From Acorus gramineus (lineage: Eukaryota > Streptophyta > Magnoliopsida > Acorales > Acoraceae): a stretch of 64,000 nucleotides of DNA. This document shows positions 11,398 to 21,259 of the stretch, one piece after another (the first letter of the stretch is position 1; each line of letters opens with the position of its first letter). The translations under genes and the position numbers were made by a program. Location of the stretch: positions 2,415,819 to 2,479,818 of the forward strand of contig CM060855.1 in NCBI GenBank assembly GCA_030737835.1, read 5' to 3'. The notes beneath the pieces were generated by a model. That model had not been told where the DNA came from. It searched no databases and worked only from the letters and a program-made list of their open reading frames with translations.

Positions 11398-11817
11398 TTA
11401 GTGGTGGCCATGGGACTTCCTTTCCTTCCTGGCTGCCTTCTTCTCATGGTGCTCATGGAAGGCAAAGCCTACGCTGCCGACTGCCACGACTGCCGCGATC
11501 TCCTCCTTGATCTTGTGCTTGTGCGCGTTCTTGGGGTCCTTCTTCGACTGATGTTTCTCGTGCTATGACAGATCAATTCGATGCAATAATAGAATTTAGT
11601 GAGACTATCTCTCCATTGAATAAACATTATGTAAAAAAGATTGAATATAACATTTTTCATATAAAAAACATACCAGTGCGTAAGTGCCTGCGGCCAAGGT
11701 GCCGAGCTTGGCGAGGTGCTCCTTGTGCTTATGGTGCTTCTCCTCCTTGGCGTAGTCGACCTCGGCCGGCTCCTTCTTGTGGTGGAAGAGGTGGTGGTGG
11801 TGCTTCACTTCAGCCAT
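11398..11817 (-). CDS. ASR: ASR protein, copy 2 (ABA/WDS domain), two exons
   Basis: ASR family stress protein; role as for the family: a small, heat-stable, zinc-binding protein of the water-deficit response. Exon 1 is 11817-11674 (48 codons), the intron is 11673-11563 (111 bp, GT-AG), and exon 2 is 11562-11398 (54 codons plus TAA), giving 102 aa. It starts [20 protein letters not shown] and, compared with copy 1, lacks three residues (DEG) after HHKK. Exon 2 matches copy 1 almost residue for residue, but the usual GSGGFAF reads GSVGFAF, a Gly-to-Val change in a conserved turn. An in-frame upstream ATG exists, but the chosen one matches the other copies and lies 92 bp below the TATA box. The 3' flank is conserved with copy 3. 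Confidence 0.95.
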
Positions 11818-11908
11818 TCTGATAATAACACAAAAGTGATGAACACAATAGATAGAAATAGGTAGACCAGTTGTTGTTGCAATGAAAAGACAATGAAAAC
11901 CTTGTGTG

Positions 11909-11918
11909 TATATATATA
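11909..11918 (-). promoter_or_regulatory. TATA box of ASR copy 2
   Basis: TATATATATA, 92-101 bp upstream of the ATG, aligned with the TATA boxes of copies 1 and 3. Confidence 0.65.
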
Positions 11919-11921
11919 GGT

Positions 11922-12018
11922 GAAATTTGAAAGACCACCTGCGACGAAGGTGGGGTGGGAAGATCCATCGGCAAACCGGCAGATGTAGACCCGTCTGTAG
12001 AGCCAACGCGGAGAGACC
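11922..12018 (-). promoter_or_regulatory. Conserved proximal promoter block, ASR copy 2
   Basis: Aligned with 541-636 and 18285-18407: TCCCACCCCACCTTC and CTGCCGGTTT are kept. The CCGAC core of copy 1 is changed here at the aligned site. Confidence 0.5.
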
Positions 12019-12189
12019 GACATATATGTTTGTTTTAAGAGCGCGTAACGTTGATACATTCTATTTATTTTACAATTCTCTCTGTAGCCTGATATATTGT
12101 TATAATATAGTGTATAATACATTGCATTATCATATTTTTTAATAGATGAGTAGTTTTTTTTCTTTTAAATCGGTAATAATCATAGATGG

Positions 12190-12350
12190 GATTGATTATT
12201 TTTCTTATTTTAATTAATTATGATGGTGGAATATGAGAGCAGTTGATGCAGGTGTGGTGGTGGGTTCCATGTGTTCTCTTTTATTGACTATTCTTGCCTT
12301 CCAACCAAGTAAACGGCCAAACAAAAAAAGTCTTTGCCTTCGGATGGAGG
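12190..12350 (-). promoter_or_regulatory. Distal conserved upstream block, ASR copy 2
   Basis: Counterpart of 975-1145 and 19445-19590, with TTTTAATTAATTATGATG, GTGGTGGGTTCCATGTG and GTCTTTGCCTTC preserved. Confidence 0.35.
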
Positions 12351-12366
12351 TTTAAAATGGACTGGA

Positions 12367-12640
12367 TGACGTTCCATCCAGTTCATTTTTAATCTCTAAA
12401 TTCAGTCTATAAAGATTTTGAATTTTTTAAAAATAATATATTTCATCTAATAAAATACATGTTTTTATAAAAAAAATATGAAACATTTACTTTAATGAAT
12501 TGTATAGATGCATTTATGTAAAATGTGAAAAATATTTATCGAATAATATATCTTATTAATGTGAGTATATGTTCTGATAATCTTCCATCGATGCATATAG
12601 GACTGAAATTGAGACTATAATAAAAACTGGGTGTACCAAC
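12367..12640. mobile_element. MITE of the GTTACATCC family, upstream of ASR copy 2
   Basis: Same insertion as 1165-1431, with diverged ends (GTTCCATCC on the left, complement of GGTACACCC on the right) and the shared core ATGAATTGTATAGATGCA-like segment. Confidence 0.5.
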
Positions 12641-12757
12641 ACTCATTTAAAGTAGATGCTTGCTACCCTGTTTTTATTTACTGAATTCGAATTACAAACT
12701 CTGAAATAAGGGAGAATAGAACACAAAACATGATAAAACTTGTATTATATTAAACAG

Positions 12758-12807
12758 GGTTTATACTAAGTACACAGTAACTGGTTTATACTAAGTACAC
12801 AGTAACT
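12758..12807. repeat. 25-bp exact tandem duplication
   Basis: Two identical 25-base units starting GGTTTATACTAAG and ending CACAGTAACT. The single-unit version is at about 20098 upstream of ASR copy 3, so the duplication is private to copy 2. Confidence 0.85.
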
Positions 12808-13319
12808 ATATTATACTACGTATCGCCTGTACTAGCACACAGGTAAATTTGGCACAATTGATTATTGTATAGATTAGGAGGATGAACATGATATGTATTG
12901 AACAAGATTGGATTTGTAGATCCTGTCACCTGTCTTAGTTATTCATACAAATTAGATTTAGCAAAATATTAGTTTTTGCTTCAGGAAGCTAAGATCAGGG
13001 AGCCCCTAATTTTTTTTGGGCCAGTCGGATATTACAATTGATGGTAGACTCATATATTTTTTGGGTGAAATAACCTAGAATAACTTTAATTTAAAGGGTT
13101 GGCTGGAATCTATATAACATTTTTTACCAATTTATTTAAACATAGTTTATCCATGAGCATTCAAAACTCCCAAAAAACCAAAATCTATTATTCCCGTTTA
13201 TTCCAAGATATTCGGGCTCCTATTCCACATCCAAATGGGGGGTTGTATTAGGCCTTGGAGGTGCATGATCCACATTATTCAAATCATGAAGATATACTAT
13301 AAGCCCTACGTGTAGTAGG

Positions 13320-16030
13320 CATCGGCAACGAGAAGGCCGGGCAAGACCCAAGCCCAGCCCTGGGCCCAGACCCACGGGCCTGTCTGGCCAGCAGGTTTGG
13401 GCTGGGTCGGCCCGCAGCCAAATAATCATTCCCAGTCCTTGCCCATGGGCTTGGGCATGCACGGGCCTGGCAGCCTGAGCCCCGGCTTCAGGTCCACGGG
13501 CGGGCATGGAGGCCTAGATTTTGAATATATTTTTTTAAGTTGTTTATTTGTATATAAATGTTAAAATAATACAAAATTGAAAGTATAATATTGAGAAAAA
13601 TATTTACATCCATTCAATTTTAAAAATAAAATATAAAATGAATTATTTATTTGAAAAAATGAATAATTACATGTAACTAACTAAGTTAGCACTTACATAA
13701 ATATCAATAATGTGTATAATTCAACCACAATTCAAATAAAAATTACATAAAATTAAACGTGACTCATTCATTGTATTGCCCCCCACAGGCCTACAGGCCA
13801 GGCCCGTAGGTGTGCATAAGCCTGTCAATTATCCGAAAAAATATCCGTATCCAATCCAAATTTGTATCCAAAAATTCAGAAAATATACGATATTCGAAAA
13901 ATCCGTATCCGTATCTGAAAAAATTATCCATATCCGAAATTTTTTGGATCGGATACGGATATGCCTGTATCCGATTAGAAAAATATCTGTATCCGAAAAT
14001 ATTATTATATTATTTAATTATATATATATATTTTTTAGGATTAATATGAGTTTTTATTTTTATTTTTACTCTAAAGCATGTAATATTTTATGTGTATATT
14101 TATAATTTTATGTTTTATACTAGGTAATTATTATATTTTTTTGCATATTTCAAATATTATATATATGATTTTTATTTTTGGATATTAGATCTTTGGATAT
14201 TTTAATCATTTCATATTCATTTTGAATTTTTGGATATTTCGGTTAATTATCTGTATCCGAATCTGGATTTTCGGATCGTATACGGATACTTATTTTTAAT
14301 ATCTGTCCGATTGACAAACTTAGGTGTGCATGCAGGCCGAACCTATGCACCAGAATCGGGCGCGGACCGCCCTGAATGTTAGTTTTTCATCCACTTACAT
14401 TTCCACATACCGGCACAGTAATTTATCAAGAATAATGTATATTTTTAGAGAATATAATATAACTGAAAAAAAATTGTCCATAACTTTTGATAATGTTAGT
14501 AATTATGGTAATGTTATTTCAAATTTTAAATCTTCTTTGGGTTTGCCGTTTGATTTGAATTTTATGATGGTAAATGTGTATGTCACATTATTAATTTAAT
14601 TGTAAGGGTTAACCCATATAGAAGAATTTTTAGTAAATATTAGATTAACAATAGAATTTATTAGTTGTACACCTTCTAGAATACAAGCATTTGCTTATTT
14701 TTATGCGACACTGAATGTTCTCCCTATAAATTTTCTCTTGATATGCATGTTCGTTGGAATTCTACATATATCATGTTGCAAAGTTATGAAGATTATGAAA
14801 ACTTAATTATTAAATTTAATGAAATGTTTAACAATCATGTTGATATTTCTCCTATTGATGGGAAAATTTCAAAAGTTTTGGTGCAATTTTTAAGTGTTTT
14901 TTATGATGCTACTACTGCTAACTTGTTCAGGTGTTTATTATCCTACTTCAAATTTTCTATTTAGACAATCATTTAACATTTCTTATGCATTTAAAGAACA
15001 TAGAGATTATAGTATGCTTCAACAATCTATTCTCTTGATGGAACAAAAATTTTAAAAATATTTTGAACATATATGTAGGCTAGCAACTGTAATGGATATT
15101 ACTATTAAATTAGACACTCATAAAACTATAATTAAAAGAATAAGTGATAATATTTAATTTCCAATGGTTATAGTGGAGAAGACGTAGAACTTACTTTAAC
15201 TAAAATATATAAAAAAATGAAAATAAATATGCAAATAGAACTAGAACATCATCCTCCATGCATAGAACTAGAACATCATTCTCCACTTTATCTATTAGAT
15301 TATTAGGCAAAGGTAAGAAAAAAATATTATTTCTTTGGTTTTGTTTCACAAGGTTCACAGACTTCACATGATTCTAGTAGTGGTAGTTCTCAGCTTAATG
15401 AACTGTTTAAATATTTAGAAAATGTTTGAAAATCTCTTTTAACTGAAAAAGAAATGGAACATTTTGATCTCTTACAATGGTAGAAAACACATAAAGTGAC
15501 ATTTCATGTGTTTTTTATAATAGAAGAGATTTATTAACTCTTTCAATGTCTACAGTGGCATCGGTAACTTCTTTTAGTGTAGGTGGGAGAACATTATCTA
15601 ATAGTAGAATCAGGTTGGGAGCAAGTTAGCTGGAAGCTTTTAATTATGTGTGAAGGACTGAATTGAGTGATGTTGTTGAAAGAGAACAAGAATTTGTAGA
15701 TGAACTTGAGATGCATTTTACGAAATTCACCATAGATGATGATCAATGATGATTTAACATTTAAATTTTCTCATTGTTGTACATTTTTAAATTTTTTGAA
15801 AGGTGAGTTGCAAGTGATTGATAGTTTTAGTAGGTGCCAATCTAATTGGGATGTATTGAAACAATAGTGATGCAATTATCTCTCATCTTTTATGTTTTAT
15901 TATTAATTTCTTGTATTTGTCAATGTATTTTTTAATAATTGTATAATTTATTTTTATTTATCAATGTATTATAAATGGGCCCGGCCCTTTTAACACGCTG
16001 GGTTGACATAACACGACATGACATTGCACG
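13320..16030 (+). pseudogene. Degraded hAT-superfamily transposon
   Basis: GC-rich subterminal repeats with GGGCC and GGCCCGG motifs occur at both ends (13335-13510, 15975-15990). Between them lie broken plus-strand pieces of a hAT/RICESLEEPER-type transposase: ITEKKLSITFDNVSNYGN (about 14461-14520), MHVRWNSTYIMLQSYEDYEN (14743-14802), and the C-terminal dimerisation region reading RDLLTLSMSTVASVTSFS then GGRTLSNSRIRLG (about 15527-15625). Stops and frameshifts separate the pieces, so it is non-functional. A 506-bp hAT-type MITE is nested in its 5' part. Terminal repeats of the host element were not defined, so boundaries are approximate. It separates ASR copies 2 and 3. Confidence 0.7.
13817..14322. 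mobile_element. hAT-type MITE nested in the hAT relic
   Basis: Ends are TAAGCCTGTCAAT and the complement of TAAGTTTGTCAAT. An exact 8-bp duplication GGTGTGCA flanks both sides (13809-13816, 14323-14330), as expected for hAT insertion. The interior is rich in TATCCG and CGGATA motifs. Confidence 0.85.
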
Positions 16031-16298
16031 TTTTACACCTCAACATACTCTACACCCAATGCATTAAATACATTGAAATTCCATATATTATAAACAAAAC
16101 TCATACAAAGATAATTCTTCAATATTCCAAACAGGACACATACACTGACACACACAGCCACCACTTATTCATTCTCAGTAACATAGGGTAAAACTGGGAA
16201 ATAAAAGCCTCCCTCTCTTTTTTTTCATATACAAGATAAGGACCATGGTCACTGTATATAGGTACATATAGAGGGGATATATGGATGACTAATTAACA

Positions 16299-18161
16299 TT
16301 AGTAGTCCCCATGGGACTTGCCTTCCTTCTTGGCCTCCTTCTTCTCATGGTGCTCATGGAAAGCAAAGCCTCCACTGCCGACCGCCACGGCTGCCGCAAT
16401 CTCCTCCTCGATCTTGTGCTTGTGCGCGTTCTCAGGGTCTTTCTTCGACTGGTGCTTCTCGTGCTGCGACAGTTTGATACGACGAATAAAATCGAGATTT
16501 AGTGAGATTCTCTCTCCATTGAATAAACAAAAGGATAAGCTTAATTGGTCTCTCTTTATTAATTAATAGCATAGGTGTTACCAAAAAAATAAAAATAACA
16601 GCCTAGTGTGAAAAGGGATTTTTTGAGGAATTAGTGAGTTAGAACTTGATGAATCAGTTGATACATCATATATATGTTCAGTCAATTGCACTTTGGAAAA
16701 ATTATTTAGGGTAATTTAAAATATTTAATATGGGTTATTTATTTTTTATATTGGTTAAGATTTTATTATCAAACCTCGTATTAATTCAAAGGTGTGTTAA
16801 AAACTGATTTTCCTGATTTTTTTTCCCCTAAATTTGATTTGTCACGGCACTTAAAAACAGAAGATGGAATACTCATTAATTGAGAAAATGAACAAGTAAA
16901 AATTCGATGATGAATAAATGACATGTCATGTTGAAATTGATCCATGGTCAGATTAATTAACTATTAAAATCTAAGTCAGATAAAAATTGAAAATAAAATA
17001 TTAAAATAAAATCTTGTCAGATAAAAATTGAAAATAATATATTAAAATAAAAAAAAATTTAAAATTGTCCAAAGAATTATTGATCAAGCGAAATACCCCT
17101 TCATTCTTCAATTTCTCATCTTTTGTAATTTTAAATTTTTTTTTTTTCATTTGTTGAAAAAAACATCAATTTGGTTATAATGCGATTAATTATACCATAT
17201 TTTCAATGACTTTATGGATTGACATAATATCCTGAGTTTTTTCCATCATTTGAGCAATGGATATATAATTCTCAGTTGACCACTAAAAAATTAACAAATA
17301 TTTCAAAGCATTCATCATCACAAATAAATGAAAAATCTGATTGTAGTAGATTGAATTCATCCAGAAAGTTTATTGGAATCATAAAGTTCTAATTAAAAAA
17401 ATGAGTGAAAGCACATACAATCTGCCTCTTTTTTCAGCCTCATTTGCAGCCTATCACATACTAATACAATGTATACCCTATTGTATCTGTTTGTACTCTA
17501 TTAAAAAACAACACAAAAATATATGAAATTAATTAAAAGGAGTATTTAATTTTCTTTTCAAAAAAAAAAAAGATCAATAGCTAAAGTTATATATTATAAA
17601 AAGAAATAAATAAAACTTATGTGAGTTGCAAAATAGACTGGAAAAAAAATTTAAGATGTGTTTGTGCACAATCTAAAAAGGAAAATGAAGGAAATTAAAG
17701 TGAAGGAATTTAAATTAAAGGAAAAATGATGGAAAGTAAAAAAAAATTTTTTATTGTGATGCTTGTGCATGTAATGAAAAATTATTTTCCATCACTTTCT
17801 TTCAAATTCTCATTTATAGGTCGGGAAGAGAAATTTTTTTCACATTTTCTAATAAGAAAAAATAAAAGAAAAAAAATGATGAAAATTTTTTTCTATTCCT
17901 TATTTGACAAAAACATGAGATTTTTAGTTTTTTTTCATTTTCTTTCATTTTTCATCATGCACAAACACACTCTCAATATAATTTTTATATATATATATAT
18001 AAACATACCAGTGCGAAAGCGCCGGCAGCCAAGGTGCCGAGCTCGCCGAGGTGCTCCTTGTTCTTGTGGTGCTTCTCCTCCCTGGCATAGTCGACCTCGG
18101 CCGGCTCCCCTTCATCCTTCTTGTGGTGGAAGAGGTGGTGGTGATGCTTCTCTTCAGCCAT
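16299..18161 (-). CDS. ASR: ASR protein, copy 3 (ABA/WDS domain), two exons, enlarged intron
   Basis: ASR family stress protein of 105 aa. Exon 1 is 18161-18009 (51 codons, starting [20 protein letters not shown]) and exon 2 is 16463-16299 (54 codons plus TAA). The ABA/WDS domain is intact: [20 protein letters not shown] / [20 protein letters not shown] and [18 protein letters not shown], ending GKSHGDY. Its tail differs from copies 1 and 2 (HGHH), and its helix is more acidic (KIEEE against KIKEE), closer to the typical family sequence. The intron (16464-18008, 1545 bp) is about 14 times longer than in copies 1 and 2. Both its ends still match the short introns, so about 1.4 kb was inserted, including a Harbinger-like MITE. 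Reading frame and splice sites remain sound, so it is probably functional. Confidence 0.95.
17654..17972. mobile_element. Harbinger-like MITE in the ASR copy 3 intron
   Basis: Inverted ends AGATGTGTTTGTGCA and the complement of GAGTGTGTTTGTGCA. The left flank is TTA and the right flank TCA, probably a decayed TTA target duplication. The same family occurs at 56085-57009 with better-kept ends. Confidence 0.7.
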
Positions 18162-18272
18162 TCTAATAATAACACAAAAGTGAATGATAAACACAATAAT
18201 AGATAGAAGAAGAGATAGCTAGATAGACAAGTTGTTGTTGTTTAGATGAAAATACAATGAAAACCTTGTGTG

Positions 18273-18280
18273 TATTTATA
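18273..18280 (-). promoter_or_regulatory. TATA box of ASR copy 3
   Basis: TATAAATA on the minus strand, about 112 bp upstream of the ATG. Confidence 0.65.
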
Positions 18281-18284
18281 GATA

Positions 18285-18407
18285 GAAAATTTGAAAAACC
18301 ACTCCCGATGAAGGTGGGGTGGGATGATCCACCGGGAAACCGGCAGCTGTCGCTGTCTATTTTTATATGGTGGTGTTGACCTGCCAGTGGGTCGACGCGG
18401 AGAGACC
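18285..18407 (-). promoter_or_regulatory. Conserved proximal promoter block, ASR copy 3
   Basis: Third copy of the block at 541-636 and 11922-12018, with a small extra piece (about 18348-18375) between the CTGCCGGTTT motif and the CCGCGT end. Confidence 0.5.
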
Positions 18408-18715
18408 AATGATGTGTGTTTTAAGGGACGGGTTTTTTATTTTTAAGTCCACGTAAATCGTATGATTTAGTGATTGATACATCACTTCTTCATATTTTAG
18501 TTTAAGTCTCTAAATTTAAATAGTATATTTCTTATTAGTCCTTGGAAGGGATCATCTATCCCTAAATTATTTAATTTGTTTTAGTCCTTTAAATCTGAGG
18601 GTTTAAAGTGAAATATGAAGAAGTGAGGGATCGATCAATAAATCACATAGTTTAAGGTTTACTCTTATTTGTTTTGTAATTCTGTATGCAATCTAATAAG
18701 TTGCGATAACGTAAT

Positions 18716-19240
18716 ATTAATGTTTTAAAAATCAAACATTTCTTTGAACCGGAAAAAAAAAATGGGTTTGGATTATTGGTTCAATCGTTAGATCAACCGG
18801 ATTTGAACAATGATATTATCATGACATTATAAAAGTAGTAATTATTGTTACTAAATAAATAAATTTATAAAAATATTAAATATCGTAGAAAATCATTGCT
18901 TAATTATCAAGTCTTAGTTTTAATATTTTTAAGTTTTTATTAAACATCATAATATAAAGAATTTTTTGCTATATTTTTATTATATAAAATATAATTTGTT
19001 TATTAAATTTCAGTTTTTACAAATAATTAACCACAATTTCTATGAATAAAGAATCGATCAGTTTAATCAATATGTAGCTGGTTCTAAATACTGTCAATTC
19101 AACCGATGGGTTGATTCTGTTTTACTGGTTTTTTATATGATCAGGTTTTGAGGATAAACCGAACCAAATTTCAAAGTGGGTGAAGGTTTAACCAGTTCAA
19201 TGGGTTCAACCGGCTGGGTCAGGTTTTAAAAAACTGGACA
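18716..19240. mobile_element. Insertion upstream of ASR copy 3, missing from copies 1 and 2
   Basis: Copies 1 and 2 read continuously through the corresponding site (near 770 and 12105), while copy 3 is interrupted by about 520 bp. The ends carry TTTTAAAAAT and GGTTTTAAAAAAC with inward AACCGG-type motifs (inverted). Terminal repeats are imperfect. Related sequence lies at 37795-38475. Confidence 0.55.
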
Positions 19241-19444
19241 ACATAGTGAATACCGTGCCTTCACCGAGGGGATACAGACATGCAATCTGTGTTGCGTTAT
19301 CACAGTGTATGAAACAACATCAATTTTTATTATTTTTTTTTAAAAAAAATATGATAATATATCTTAGTATATATTTCAATTTATCTAGGTGTATATATAT
19401 ATATATATATTGTGATATCTGTGAATGAGACTGAACAAAAGGTT

Positions 19445-19590
19445 AGCTTGGACAATAATTTTTCTTATTTTAATGAATTATGATGATGGAATTATGAGAG
19501 CAGTTGATGGAGAAGTGGTGGTGGGTTCCATGTGTTTCCTTTTATCCATTCTTTTACTGACACACAAGTCTTTGCCTTCCAGACGAAGGA
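19445..19590 (-). promoter_or_regulatory. Distal conserved upstream block, ASR copy 3
   Basis: Third copy of the distal block (see 975-1145). It lies farther from the gene because of the insertion at 18716-19240. Confidence 0.35.
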
Positions 19591-19599
19591 AGTGTGATA

Positions 19600-21160
19600 T
19601 AATTAAATAAAGCCTACCTCAGTTGCAGATGACATGAGCTTTGGTTAGAGAAGTCTCCTTTTCCATTATTCATATTCCTGATTAATTACGTGCACTGGAG
19701 GTAATTAATCTGTGGTCTCATTTTTATTTTGGGGGGTAATTTTGTAATTTAATGAGCCCATCAATTTTGACATTTACCCTACTAGTACAAATATCTCATG
19801 CTGTAATTTTTTTTTAATCCAAAAATCAAGATTATTTATTAGAGTCAAAAGTCTCAATGTATATACAATATATAGTAACCCACTACAAGGTGCAAGAGAG
19901 CTGAGACCAACAAGGACCTAGACACCGAAACAATTTTTATGTGTGTTCAAACAGTTGCCTTGTTATATAATCTATTGTGCTTTGTGATTGATAACAAAAA
20001 AAGAAAAAAGAAAAAAAAGAAGAAAATGTACCCAAGCTTTTTTTTTGGTAAATAAGTGACAAATTAAATATACAATATAGCTTGTATTATATGTAATTGT
20101 GTTTATACTAAGTACACAGTAACTATATTTATACTATGTAACGCCTATACTTGATACACGGTAACACAACAATAGTATATACTTCGTATACTTAGAATAC
20201 ATGCATATCGGATTGAAGGAGAATGAACCGTCGATGTAGAAGATCGAGACTAGTGTTTGTATTCATGTCCTTGAGACAATATTCACCTGACCAAGTACGT
20301 TTTTTAATGGCGACTGTCTCTCAGGATACAATGATCAAACTTGTGCGGTAAAGACACTATAAATTGCACTCTTTCATTCAAACACTCAGCAGTGTCTCTA
20401 CAAAAAAAAGTTGTGAACACATCCTTTCATCACACATAAAAGGATGTAGAAGTGTTAACTAATATGGGCAATAAATTAAAACATTTTTTGTCCAAAAAAT
20501 ATTCCTTGCGTGCGATCCGTCCAAACTACCAATCACCAACCAAAATTCTCGTGTTCATGGGATTAATTTTGATCTAATTTCTCATTCACCTGGAAACGAT
20601 TTTAAGCATGAAATATATTATGTTCATGTTTTCAAAGAAAGAGAGCACGATCCAATAGATATCCACTTCAAATGATTAGTGGAACTCGAAGTTATTTTTT
20701 ATCCAAAGATTACTTAGTCAAAACCCAAGTTTAATTTCCAACACCTAATTTCTGTTTGTTGATCTTTTGAGATCTTGGCATATATGAAAAAAAGAACATG
20801 TTCATTCACTATAGTCTTCTTTTGTTCCCACCTCGAGGAGAGAGAATTAATTCTGAATGACTGAGCGCTGCTCACTTCCACCAATTCCACATACACAATT
20901 GACAATTGTAACTCTTTCTCCATATTATTTTATTGCACAATATTTTTTTCATGCATGATTTGCTTTGATCTTGGTTTGAATAGGAATTATGTGGCTATGG
21001 TTGAATCTGTTAAGTTTTGATCGAGTTGCCCCATTAGTAATATGGCACAACATCAGATTGTACAGAGGCTAAATAAACCACATTAGGAAGATCAATTAGT
21101 TTAATTAATTGAATAAAACGCTTTGAGAGCCATATTTAATTGATTGCGCTGATATGCTCT
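19600..21160. other. Intergenic DNA upstream of ASR copy 3
   Basis: The part to about 20175 is duplicated upstream DNA shared with copies 1 and 2. Beyond that I see no gene, RNA or transposon end. Confidence 0.5.
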
Positions 21161-21164
21161 TTTA

Positions 21165-21258
21165 ATCGACTTTTTGTTTTTTTGAAGAAAAGCGCTCCCT
21201 ACAATTTGATCCCTGATCTCTTTCACATGGGTGGAAGGTGCTTATCGACTCGCTATAA
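21165..21258 (-). mobile_element. Short tRNA-like SINE
   Basis: Read on the minus strand: TAGCGAGTCGATAAGCACC fits a tRNA A-box region, GGGATCAAATTG fits a B-box region, followed by GTAGGGAGCGC and an A-rich tail. The whole element is under 100 bp. A second copy lies at 51632-51715. Confidence 0.5.
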
Positions 21259-21259
21259 T

